Both the position numbers and the translations under genes were made by a program. Under the pieces are notes generated by a model. That model did no database searches, was not told the DNA's origin, and saw nothing but the letters and a program-made list of their open reading frames with translations. A DNA stretch of 15,408 nt, from assembly GCA_948562205.1 (NCBI GenBank), contig CAOYAN010000031.1:1-15408 (forward strand), read 5' to 3'. Of the stretch, positions 7,239 through 14,304 are shown in pieces; the first letter of the stretch is position 1, and each line of letters starts with the position of its first letter. The DNA is from an uncultured Clostridia bacterium (GTDB lineage Bacteria; Bacillota; Clostridia; TANB77; CAG-465).

Positions 7239-8957
7239 TTATTTTCTAAAAAATCCTTTTTTCCTAGCTGTAGTTGTATAAGTTTTACTCTGTACATTTA
7301 CTCCACCTTCAGTTGGATATATTGTATTTATAATTTTTTTCAGATTTTCTTGAAAATCATCTGAAAATGTTGCAAACTTATTTGAATATTTATAAACCAT
7401 TTCTATATATTTCTTATAATTTTCGACATCAAAAGGTAATATATAGTATGGAATTATAGAAGAATTAAATAATTCATCAAACATTTTCAAATCATAACTT
7501 GTATAAGTTGCAATTCCATCTATTAAAGCTTTTGCTGTAAGTGCACATTTAACGTGTTTATTTATTATTATCTTAACTTTATTCATTGCAACACCACGAG
7601 ACTTAAGTTCTCTTAAAAACATAGTTATTTGATTAATATTTAAAACATTCATGTCTTGTACAAGATATATTTCTTGACATAATTTAAAATAGTCAACTGG
7701 TGTACTAAAATCTGCATCTATTAATAATATACTATTATTTTGTTTTATAGTATCTAATACAACAGGTGCATTATACATTTTTCTATCTTCTCCAGGCATT
7801 GCAGTATAAATACTAAGTTTATCATATATCAAAGGTTCATTCATACCATTTGAAGCGTATCTTAAACTTTCGGCTGCAATACTTCTTTTTCCTGAATTAT
7901 CATATGTATATATAGTATATGTATCTCTTTTTCTAGTAACATCAATTATTGCAGTTTTAACTTTTTTCTTAGCTAGAGTAGTAGCAATGGCATTAATACA
8001 AAAAGTAGTACCAACTTTTGGAGCACCAACAAAGCATACTGCTTTTTTATAATCTTTTGGTACCTCATAAACAGATTTTACAACTTCTTTTTCAAGAACT
8101 TGTGTAACTACTTTTTGCTCAACTGGTGCTTGTTTTACAACAATCTGTTTTATTATCTCTGGCTCTTTTTTTATTTCTATTACTTTAGCATCATTTTCTT
8201 TTGTTAAAATTTCCTTTGGTGGTTTTTTTACTTCTATAACTTTTTGTGGTACTTCTTCTTTTATTACAGTTACTTCTACAGGCTCTATTTTAACAAAAAG
8301 TCTTTTATATTTTTCGTTATGCTCTTTTAAATAATCTCTTACATCTTGTGGTAAGAAATTAACTATTATTCTTAACTGTTCATCAGTATACTGAACAGCT
8401 ATTCTATCAAATATCTCAGAATATTTATCTACTACACCATTTTGATTTCTGTAATATGTAATTATTCTTTGTATTTCAAGCTCTGATACTTCAGATGTCT
8501 TATATACATTTTCTGATGCTACTATTCTATCATAATATTTTTTTACATCTTTTTTCAAATAAGGTTTATTTATTGCAGCTGTTACTTTACCTTTAGTTCT
8601 TTCTTGTCCAGTAAGTGTAGTATAAATTCCTAAATTAAATAATTTAGATAAAAATTCATCTCCAAGTTTTCTTCTATCTGAAGCAACATATACAACATTT
8701 TTAGCATCAAATGTATCTGTTATACTATCTATTATTTTAAATAAATAATCATCTATTTGTGCAAAATTATTAGTTGGAAACTTTTCAAGTTCTTCTAGCA
8801 TTACAGCTCTATCATAATTTCCAGTTGATAATTCTTGAATAAATTGTTTAAAATAATAAACATTTTTATATTCTAATTTTTCACCATATTTATCTTGATA
8901 AAACTGAACAATGCCTTTTACAGTATCATCATTACTAATTCCAAAAAGTACCCTCAT
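7239..8957 (-). CDS. TadZ/CpaE-like protein: pseudo-receiver domain plus atypical MinD-type ATPase
   Basis: 572 residues in three parts. Residues 1-150 resemble a response-regulator receiver (MRVLFGISNDD start, core strands, NVVYVAS, and INKPYLKKD with the Lys-Pro step). Residues 228-300 are a Lys/Glu/Val/Pro-rich linker with little predicted structure. Residues 303-545 form a SIMIBI/MinD-type ATPase: P-loop FVGAPKVGTTF (309-319), AIIDVTRKRD (337-345) and Walker B-like ILLIDADF (410-417). The P-loop keeps the early signature Lys314, but GKT is replaced by GTT, as in atypical CpaE/TadZ-type proteins, so ATP hydrolysis may be weak or absent. TadZ/CpaE proteins place Tad pilus machines at the pole. 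No TadA/CpaF, TadB/C or Flp pilin gene is in the window. The gene starts 36 nt after the small membrane protein gene. Family assignment is inference from architecture. Confidence 0.75.
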   Translation of the reverse strand: MRVLFGISNDDTVKGIVQFYQDKYGEKLEYKNVYYFKQFIQELSTGNYDRAVMLEELEKFPTNNFAQIDDYLFKIIDSITDTFDAKNVVYVASDRRKLGDEFLSKLFNLGIYTTLTGQERTKGKVTAAINKPYLKKDVKKYYDRIVASENVYKTSEVSELEIQRIITYYRNQNGVVDKYSEIFDRIAVQYTDEQLRIIVNFLPQDVRDYLKEHNEKYKRLFVKIEPVEVTVIKEEVPQKVIEVKKPPKEILTKENDAKVIEIKKEPEIIKQIVVKQAPVEQKVVTQVLEKEVVKSVYEVPKDYKKAVCFVGAPKVGTTFCINAIATTLAKKKVKTAIIDVTRKRDTYTIYTYDNSGKRSIAAESLRYASNGMNEPLIYDKLSIYTAMPGEDRKMYNAPVVLDTIKQNNSILLIDADFSTPVDYFKLCQEIYLVQDMNVLNINQITMFLRELKSRGVAMNKVKIIINKHVKCALTAKALIDGIATYTSYDLKMFDELFNSSIIPYYILPFDVENYKKYIEMVYKYSNKFATFSDDFQENLKKIINTIYPTEGGVNVQSKTYTTTARKKGFFRK

Positions 8958-8993
8958 ATCTTCATTTCCCTTCTATTAATGTTTTATCATATG

Positions 8994-9332
8994 TTAATTT
9001 ACAATTAAAAATGCATACATAAGCGGTAAGCATTGAATTATTACCATAAATATTGAAATACCTACAATAAGTCTTTGACCAAGTATTTTATGTTCTAGGA
9101 CTTCTGATCCTATTACATAGAATTGATATAATGCATATATAAATACAAGTGTTACAACAGGCCATGAATACCTTTGAATAAGTATTAAAACATTTAAAGT
9201 TGAATTATTAATCATCTCAGGTGTTCCAACCGTTAAATTTTCATTAACTTCTACACCCAATACAAAATTACATGTAATAGCAGCAACAACTGACAATATA
9301 AGTGCTACTAGTGTTATCTTTTTATAAACCAT
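8994..9332 (-). CDS. Small membrane protein, VirB2/TrbC pilin-like topology, function unknown
   Basis: 112 residues with a signal peptide-like N-terminus (KK then hydrophobic 6-26), a short polar exported-looking stretch (27-45), and two long hydrophobic helices (about 47-73 and 87-110) joined by a charged turn with SEVLEHKILGQRL. A cleavable leader followed by two helices and a small charged loop is the topology of VirB2/TrbC pilins, but I see no specific sequence match, so this is only a structural suggestion. An ordinary small three-TM protein is equally possible. GAGG precedes the ATG and a good promoter lies at 9381-9409. It leads the operon encoding the TadZ-like ATPase, the degenerate GGDEF protein, IreB and RuvX, so it may be the membrane partner of the TadZ-like protein. 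Confidence 0.7.
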   Translation of the reverse strand: MVYKKITLVALILSVVAAITCNFVLGVEVNENLTVGTPEMINNSTLNVLILIQRYSWPVVTLVFIYALYQFYVIGSEVLEHKILGQRLIVGISIFMVIIQCLPLMYAFLIVN

Positions 9333-9380
9333 ATTTATTACCTCACTAAATTTCTAAAATTATGTTTAATTCACAGTATA

Positions 9381-9409
9381 ATTTTACTATAAATAATCTA
9401 AAATATCAA
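9381..9409 (-). promoter_or_regulatory. Promoter of the five-gene TadZ-like/ireB/ruvX operon
   Basis: -35 TTGATA (9404-9409), 17-bp spacer, -10 TAAAAT (9381-9386) on the minus strand. Predicted leader about 42 nt before the ATG at 9332. Confidence 0.7.
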
Positions 9410-9417
9410 GATAAACA

Positions 9418-9438
9418 CAAAAAAAACTTATAAAAGCT
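9418..9438 (-). terminator. Possible weak terminator after pflA
   Basis: A 5-bp stem (AGCTT/AAGTT with one G-U pair, loop TTAT) followed on the minus strand by eight U residues. The stem is short and AT-rich, so read-through from pflA into the next operon is possible. Confidence 0.35.
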
Positions 9439-9456
9439 AATTTATTTTATGTAAAT

Positions 9457-10200
9457 TTAATTGTTTTTATTATTTTGTTCTCTATATTCATTTAAAAACA
9501 TAGAAATTTTCTCACATTCATCAGCATTTGGAACTCTTTGATCTTTTAATTTATATTTAATTCCTAACTTCTCCCATTTATATATTCCCATCTCATGATA
9601 TGGTAAAATATCTACTTTTTGAACTGATTTTAAAGTAGCAATATATTTCCTTAACCTATATAATGCATTATTTTTATCTGTAATACCTGGCAAATATACA
9701 ATTCTTATCCACATTGGTATCTTCCATACATTTGAAATATATGTAGCCATTTTAAGAATTTTTTCATTTTTAGTGCCAACAAGTAAATTATGTTCACTAC
9801 TATCTATATGTTTTATATCAAATAAAAACAAATCTACATAGTTAAATAACTCATTTATTTTTTCATTTTCTACATCAAAATTTCCAGCTGTATCTATTGC
9901 TATATGAATATTATGCCTCTTTAATTTTTTACAAACTTCTACTAAAAAGTCAGCTTGAAGTAATGGCTCTCCACCAGAAAATGTAACACCACCATTTGAT
10001 TTTTTCATATATGGTTTGGCTTTTAATATTTTCTCCACTAACTCATCTACTTCAATTTCCATACCACCATTTACATTCCATGTATCAGGATTATGGCAAA
10101 AACTACACCTTAGATTACATCCTTGCATAAACACAACATATCTTATACCAGGCCCATCAACCTTACTAAAACTCTCTAGGGAATGTATTTTTCCAATCAT
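9457..10200 (-). CDS. pflA: Pyruvate formate-lyase-activating enzyme (radical SAM)
   Basis: A 247-residue radical-SAM activase that uses reduced [4Fe-4S] and S-adenosylmethionine to place the glycyl radical on PflB. Seen: FSKVDGPGIRYVVFMQGC at the N-terminus, the CxxxCxxC cluster motif Cys28-Cys32-Cys35 (CNLRCSFCHNP), the SAM-binding GGVTFSGGEPLLQ, and DIKHID further on. The length fits PflA without extra ferredoxin domains. GGTGGAG precedes the ATG. The gene follows pflB on the same strand but has its own promoter (10229-10256), separated from pflB by a terminator and a putative plus-strand RNA gene. Its target here is almost certainly Gly722 of the neighbouring PflB. Confidence 0.97.
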   Translation of the reverse strand: MIGKIHSLESFSKVDGPGIRYVVFMQGCNLRCSFCHNPDTWNVNGGMEIEVDELVEKILKAKPYMKKSNGGVTFSGGEPLLQADFLVEVCKKLKRHNIHIAIDTAGNFDVENEKINELFNYVDLFLFDIKHIDSSEHNLLVGTKNEKILKMATYISNVWKIPMWIRIVYLPGITDKNNALYRLRKYIATLKSVQKVDILPYHEMGIYKWEKLGIKYKLKDQRVPNADECEKISMFLNEYREQNNKNN

Positions 10201-10228
10201 ATCTCCACCTCTATATTATCCTTTTTAT

Positions 10229-10256
10229 ATTTTATCATAACAAATTTTTATTGCAA
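10229..10256 (-). promoter_or_regulatory. Promoter of pflA
   Basis: -35 TTGCAA (10251-10256), 16-bp spacer, -10 TAAAAT (10229-10234) with an extended TG on the minus strand. Its -35 lies only 6 bp from the -35 of the plus-strand promoter at 10263-10291, so the two are back to back and may share regulation. Confidence 0.7.
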
Positions 10257-10262
10257 TAAAAT

Positions 10263-10291
10263 TTGACAAGTATTACTTATAATATTATAAT
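10263..10291 (+). promoter_or_regulatory. Perfect-consensus sigma-A promoter on the plus strand
   Basis: TTGACA (10263-10268), exactly 17 bp, TATAAT (10286-10291): all twelve consensus bases match. It points away from pflA into the pflB-pflA gap. No plus-strand protein gene follows, but a hairpin and a terminator-like structure do. Predicted start near 10298. Confidence 0.75.
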
Positions 10292-10297
10292 ATTGGT

Positions 10298-10372
10298 ACA
10301 ACATTTGTTGAAATGATAACGTCAACAAAGTAGCAGAAGATATAGTTGTAGCTATATCTTCTTTATATTTTA
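10298..10372 (+). ncRNA. Putative small RNA gene, about 70 nt, between pflB and pflA
   Basis: The transcript from the perfect promoter at 10263-10291 would contain a first hairpin with 8-bp arms TTTGTTGA (10304-10311) and TCAACAAA (10322-10329) around a 10-nt loop. A short linker follows, then a perfect 11-bp hairpin (AGAAGATATAG at 10335-10345, complement at 10352-10362, loop TTGTAG) and a U-rich tail TTATATTTT, as in an intrinsic terminator. A 6-codon reading frame (10314-10334) begins in the first loop but has no ribosome binding site. I match it to no known RNA family. It could act in trans, or modulate pflA/pflB through shared regulation. Promoter and hairpins are seen; the existence of the RNA is inferred. 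Confidence 0.5.
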
Positions 10373-10384
10373 TATAAAGAAGAT
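10335..10384. repeat. Three-part inverted repeat with two mutually exclusive hairpins
   Basis: A central segment can pair left (10335-10345 with 10352-10362, 11 bp) or right (10356-10367 with 10373-10384, 12 bp, loop TTTTA); the two hairpins share 10356-10362. On the plus strand the first is the terminator-like hairpin of the putative sRNA. On the minus strand this lies between the pflB terminator and pflA. The arrangement resembles an attenuator switch, but neither reading is proven. Confidence 0.6.
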
Positions 10385-10404
10385 TAAATGTATTCTCATA
10401 AAAT

Positions 10405-10425
10405 AAAAGGCAACAAGTGCCTTTT
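10405..10425 (-). terminator. Terminator of pflB
   Basis: Stem AAAAGGCA (10405-10412) with TGCCTTTT (10418-10425), 5-nt loop, followed on the minus strand by TTTTATTTTATG. It starts nine bases past the pflB stop. The flanking A and T runs also make it a possible terminator for plus-strand transcripts. Confidence 0.85.
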
Positions 10426-10433
10426 ACCATATA

Positions 10434-12677
10434 TTATTTTTTATCATGAAATGTTCTAGATATAATATCTAGCTGATGCTTTTTAGATAGATTAACAAAC
10501 TTTACAGCATATCCAGACACTCTAATTGTAAGTTGTGGATACTTCTCTGGATGTTCCATAGCATCTAATAAAACTTCTCTATCTAAAACATTTATATTTA
10601 TGTGATGACCAGTTTTTTCAAAATAACCATCAAGCAGTATTTTTAAGGTATCTACCTTTTCTTCTTCTGTATCACCAAGAACTGATGGAACAAAAGAAAA
10701 TGTATAAGAAATACCATCAATACTTTCCTCATAATCTAACTTAGCTACTGAATTTAGAGCGGATATTATACCATTTGTTTCTCTATGATACATAGGATTT
10801 GCTCCAGGAGCAAATGGCTCACCTTTTTTCCTACCATCAGGAGTTGTTCCTGTTTTCTCACCATATGCAACATTTGAAGTAATTGTAAGTATTGACATAG
10901 TAGGATCAGCATTTCTATATGTTTTATGTTCTCTTAACTTATCCATAAATCTTTTTTGAATATCTAGGGCTATACTATCTACTCTATCATCATCATTACC
11001 AAAACATGGATAACTACCTTCAACTTCAAAATCAATTGCAATTCCTCTCTCATCTCTTATTGGTTTTACTTTAGCATATTTTATAGCACTAAGAGAGTCG
11101 GCAACTACTGAAAGTCCTGATATACCACACGCCATTGTTCTATATACATCTTTATCATGTAATGCCATTTGAAGTCTCTCATATGCATATTTATCATGCA
11201 TGTAATGAATAATATTTAATGCATTAATATATACTTTTGCGACCCAAGACATGATATCATCAAACCTTTTCATAACATCTTCATAATCTAAATACTCTGT
11301 TGTAATAGGAAGTGATGCAGGGCCCACTTGATCTCCACTTATTTCATCTCTTCCATAGTTTATAGCATAAAGTAATGATTTAGCAAGATTACATCTAGCT
11401 CCAAAAAATTGCATTTGATGTCCTATTTTCATAGCAGAAACACAACAAGCAATAGCATAATCATCTCCATAATAATTTCTCATCAAATCATCATTTTCAT
11501 ATTGTATTGCACTAGTTTTAACTGATACTTTTGAACAAAATCTCTTAAATCCATCTGGTAAGTTTTCAGACCATAGCACAGTTAAATTAGGCTCTGGAGC
11601 TGGTCCTAAATTAAATAATGTATTAAGAACCCTAAATGAATTTTTTGTGACTAATGTTCTACCATCAGTAGACATACCACCAATAGATTCTGTAACCCAG
11701 TTTGGATCTCCTGCAAATAGGGCACTATATGCTTTTGTTCTCATAAATCTTACAATTCTTAGTTTCATTATTAATTGATCAATTAACTCTTGTGCCTCTT
11801 CTTCAGTTATTTTTTTATTTTTTAAATCTCTTTCAATATAAATATCCAAGAACGTAGAAATCCTACCTATACTCATAGCTGCACCATTTTGCTCCTTAAT
11901 AGCACCAAGATATGCAAAATATGTCCACTGTACTGCTTCAAAAGCATCTTTTGCAGGATAAGATATATCATATCCATACTTTAAAGCCATTTCCTTTAAT
12001 TCATTTAATGCATTTATCTGTTCTGTTATCTCTTCTCTAAGTCTTATTACATCTTCTATTATTTCATCTTTTTCTAAAGATTTCTGATCTTTTTGTTTTT
12101 CTTCTATTAATCTATCTACACCATATAGTGCAACTCTTCTATAATCTCCTATTATTCTTCCTCTACCATAAGCATCTGGAAGACCAGTTATAATTCCATT
12201 TCTTCTACAACTTCTAATTTCTTTTGTATATGCATCAAATACACCTTGATTATGTGTTTTTCTATACTTAGTAAATATTTCCTTTACTTCATCATCCATT
12301 TTATAACCATACTCTTCAAGAGCAGTTGCAGCAGTTCTAACCCCACCATTTGGCATCATTGCTCTTTTTAATGGCTTATCAGTTTGAAGTCCTACAATAA
12401 TTTCTAAATCTTTATCTACATATCCAACATCATGTGATGTAATAGTTGAAATAATCTTAGTATCTGCATCTAGAACACCGCCATTATCACTTTCTTTTTT
12501 CATTAATTTTGAAATTTTTTCCCATAAGTCTCTAGTCTTTTTTGTAGGTCCACTTAAAAAGCTATCGTCTCCATCATACCTAGTATAATTTAGTCTTATA
12601 AATTCTCTTACATTTATTTTATCGCACCAAGTACCTTTTTCAAAGTCACGCCATGCAGTATTTACATTTTCTTCCAT
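10434..12677 (-). CDS. pflB: Formate C-acetyltransferase (pyruvate formate-lyase)
   Basis: A 747-residue glycyl-radical enzyme converting pyruvate and CoA to acetyl-CoA and formate, central to anaerobic fermentation and oxygen-sensitive. Seen: the catalytic Cys411-Cys412 pair in AIACCVSAMKIG, the GARCNL motif after it, and the C-terminal radical site RVSGYAVKF with Gly722, 25 residues from the end. Length is close to E. coli PflB (760) and there is no sign of a diol dehydratase or choline lyase variant. GAGGAGG precedes the ATG, a promoter lies at 12704-12732 and a terminator at 10405-10425, so pflB appears monocistronic. Activation depends on PflA, encoded next. Confidence 0.98.
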   Translation of the reverse strand: MEENVNTAWRDFEKGTWCDKINVREFIRLNYTRYDGDDSFLSGPTKKTRDLWEKISKLMKKESDNGGVLDADTKIISTITSHDVGYVDKDLEIIVGLQTDKPLKRAMMPNGGVRTAATALEEYGYKMDDEVKEIFTKYRKTHNQGVFDAYTKEIRSCRRNGIITGLPDAYGRGRIIGDYRRVALYGVDRLIEEKQKDQKSLEKDEIIEDVIRLREEITEQINALNELKEMALKYGYDISYPAKDAFEAVQWTYFAYLGAIKEQNGAAMSIGRISTFLDIYIERDLKNKKITEEEAQELIDQLIMKLRIVRFMRTKAYSALFAGDPNWVTESIGGMSTDGRTLVTKNSFRVLNTLFNLGPAPEPNLTVLWSENLPDGFKRFCSKVSVKTSAIQYENDDLMRNYYGDDYAIACCVSAMKIGHQMQFFGARCNLAKSLLYAINYGRDEISGDQVGPASLPITTEYLDYEDVMKRFDDIMSWVAKVYINALNIIHYMHDKYAYERLQMALHDKDVYRTMACGISGLSVVADSLSAIKYAKVKPIRDERGIAIDFEVEGSYPCFGNDDDRVDSIALDIQKRFMDKLREHKTYRNADPTMSILTITSNVAYGEKTGTTPDGRKKGEPFAPGANPMYHRETNGIISALNSVAKLDYEESIDGISYTFSFVPSVLGDTEEEKVDTLKILLDGYFEKTGHHININVLDREVLLDAMEHPEKYPQLTIRVSGYAVKFVNLSKKHQLDIISRTFHDKK

Positions 12678-12703
12678 ATATACCTCCTCTTAATTTATAT
12701 ATA

Positions 12704-12732
12704 AGTATATATCATTTTATTAAAAAAAACAA
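12704..12732 (-). promoter_or_regulatory. Promoter of pflB
   Basis: -35 TTGTTT (12727-12732), 17-bp spacer, -10 TATACT (12704-12709) on the minus strand, about 20 nt upstream of the ribosome binding site. The surroundings are almost pure A/T, so alternative boxes shifted by a few bases are possible. Confidence 0.55.
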
Positions 12733-12763
12733 CAATAATATTTTTAAAAATAAAAATGCTAAA

Positions 12764-12787
12764 GGCTCGGAAAATTTCTTCCGAGCC
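12764..12787 (-). terminator. Strong terminator after the lemA pair
   Basis: Nine-bp G+C-rich stem GGCTCGGAA / TTCCGAGCC with a 6-nt loop. T-rich tracts flank both sides (TTTAGCATTTTTATTTTT on the minus strand, CTCTTTTTTT on the plus strand), so it may work in both directions. It is the most G+C-rich terminator stem in the window. Confidence 0.9.
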
Positions 12788-12795
12788 CTCTTTTT

Positions 12796-13632
12796 TTAGC
12801 AATCTGCCCACTTATTTCTTTGTATAACAAAAAAGTATGCAGCGCCTAAATAAACAATATACCAAAGAATAAAAAATATAATATTTGGAATATATTTTGT
12901 AGCTTCCAAGTTTTTCATATACTCATCTATTGTTCCATTAAATACTTCTATCTTCTTTACATCTCCAGAAGGATTATATATAGAATTATCCTTTAGATTG
13001 GCAAAAATAGTAGCATTAAATTCCAGCGGGACGCCATAATATGAGTATCTCTTATCACCAATACGATCAGATATATGATTATTATCATATAATTTATTAT
13101 TCCAGATCTTGGTATAGATAGCTGTATTTTCTGATGTAAGATTTATTCTCTCAAAGTTAGTAAAGTTAAACTTAGAGTTATCAAACTCAAAGCCTAAGAA
13201 TAAGATTTTATCTGCAAAGTAGCACTTACTACCATAGCTTTCCCATTCCTGAACTTTTACAACTTTTTTTACAGTTTTGCCATCCCTATCTTTTTCCTCT
13301 ATTACCTCTTCATGTTCTTCATAACGTTCTGTTACTACTCTTATTGCTGTGTAGTTTCCCGTCATTTCAGGTAAAGTAATAGGTACTTCAGTTTTAAAAT
13401 CGCCATATACTAGCGCATCTCCAGAAGATGTACGCATTGCATATTCAAAAGCATCGTGGTTCTGATCAAACTTTAATGCTTTGTAATATTTCTGATTACT
13501 ATCAATAGTATGATATGTAATAGAGTTACTAATCATAATACCTATCGTAGTCCAGATAATAAGTGCAATTACGCAAATAATAGCCTCTCCTCTTGAGATT
13601 TCGCTAAGAAAAGAATTATTATACCGTCTCAT
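12796..13632 (-). CDS. Two-TM membrane protein paired with LemA, function unknown
   Basis: 278 residues. Seen: a short N-terminal tail, TM helix (about 17-36), a roughly 210-residue non-membrane domain rich in aromatic and beta-like segments, TM helix (about 248-270) and a basic tail. The central domain has a highly charged stretch (about 103-131, with EEHEEVIEEKDRDGKTVKK) and YYGVPLEFNATIFANLKDN. I do not recognise the family; the topology is loosely TMEM43-like. I chose the ATG at 13632 because it overlaps the LemA stop in a TAATG and has GGGAGG just upstream; the in-frame TTG at 13644 would remove that spacing. Coupling to lemA and a shared terminator imply the two proteins act together at the membrane. 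Base composition is richer in G+C than the neighbours. Confidence 0.8.
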   Translation of the reverse strand: MRRYNNSFLSEISRGEAIICVIALIIWTTIGIMISNSITYHTIDSNQKYYKALKFDQNHDAFEYAMRTSSGDALVYGDFKTEVPITLPEMTGNYTAIRVVTERYEEHEEVIEEKDRDGKTVKKVVKVQEWESYGSKCYFADKILFLGFEFDNSKFNFTNFERINLTSENTAIYTKIWNNKLYDNNHISDRIGDKRYSYYGVPLEFNATIFANLKDNSIYNPSGDVKKIEVFNGTIDEYMKNLEATKYIPNIIFFILWYIVYLGAAYFFVIQRNKWADC

Positions 13633-14243
13633 TATTCCTCCCAATCATAAGTCTTTGGTGTCTGATACACAGTTCCAAAATCAAGAAGCTCAAAAGTTTT
13701 AGGCTTATAACCCGAAACTTTTAAGAAGAAACTGCTAAAAGATCCATCAATCAAATTATTATACTCTTTTACAAGAGCATTGTAATTTGTTCTATACTGT
13801 GCAATCTTGTTTTCAGACTCAGAACTTGCAAGCATAAATTCTTTATAACACTCCTGTGCTGTAAGCTCTGGGTAATTTTCTACAATGATATTAATATTTT
13901 TCATTGCATTGTTGAGCTCTCTTGTAGCACCTCCTACATTACCTTCAGTAAGAGCTGTATCTGCATTACGTCTTGAATCAGCAATTTTTTCCAAGATTTT
14001 TGTTTCATGACTGGCATTTGCCTTCACAGCGCCATATAAGGTATCAAGTTTATCTGTTCTCTCCCGCTCTACAACACTGATGTCTGCACCAGCCGCCTCA
14101 ACTGTATTTTCCAAACGGTTTGCCTGAGACTTTACGGATGCACCGATAAGCTTTACACATACAAAAAGGGCAACAACCCCAATGAGCAGAAAGACTACCA
14201 TTTTGTACCGGTTAATAAATTCCATCATTCCATTTTTTTTCAT
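13632..14243 (-). CDS. lemA: LemA-family membrane protein
   Basis: 203 residues. Seen: a TM helix near the N-terminus (about 15-36), then a long helical domain with the family features ENYPELTAQECYKEFML (122 onward) and AQYRTNYNALVKEYNN (148-163). LemA proteins are helical-bundle membrane proteins; their role is unclear, though some are tied to envelope stress. The ATG at 14243 was chosen because GGAGG lies 8 nt upstream; the ATG at 14258 would place that site inside the coding region. It is driven by a perfect-consensus promoter at 14305-14333 and coupled to the membrane protein gene that follows. The sampled stretch 14041-14220 is about 43% G+C against about 30% in a sampled pflA stretch, with many C/G third positions, suggesting a different origin. 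Confidence 0.9.
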   Translation of the reverse strand: MKKNGMMEFINRYKMVVFLLIGVVALFVCVKLIGASVKSQANRLENTVEAAGADISVVERERTDKLDTLYGAVKANASHETKILEKIADSRRNADTALTEGNVGGATRELNNAMKNINIIVENYPELTAQECYKEFMLASSESENKIAQYRTNYNALVKEYNNLIDGSFSSFFLKVSGYKPKTFELLDFGTVYQTPKTYDWEE

Positions 14244-14264
14244 TCTTTTTTCCTCCATTAATCT

Positions 14265-14284
14265 GTTTACAAATTATTGCAAAC
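14265..14284 (-). promoter_or_regulatory. Imperfect palindrome in the lemA leader
   Basis: Eight-bp arms (14265-14272 and 14277-14284) around a 4-nt loop with a single G-U pair in RNA, between the predicted transcription start (about 14298) and the ribosome binding site. It could be a repressor operator or a leader hairpin. Confidence 0.45.
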
Positions 14285-14304
14285 TATATTTTTTTAGCCT
14301 CTAA

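Noticed and set aside
10201..10260. Riboswitch upstream of pflA
   Set aside because: The leader after the predicted pflA start is only about 20 nt, too short for a known riboswitch aptamer.
10304..10329. Rex (NADH-sensing) operator near pflA
   Set aside because: The arms TTGTTGA/TCAACAA resemble Rex half-sites, but the 10-nt gap is too wide for the usual roughly 18-bp site. A hairpin in an RNA explains it better.
10314..10334. Six-codon leader-peptide-like frame in the putative sRNA
   Set aside because: No ribosome binding site, start codon in a hairpin loop, and no run of regulatory codons.
10248..10430. 60-residue minus-strand reading frame between pflB and pflA
   Set aside because: It starts inside the pflB terminator stem, has no ribosome binding site, runs through three inverted repeats and the plus-strand promoter, and its sequence looks random.
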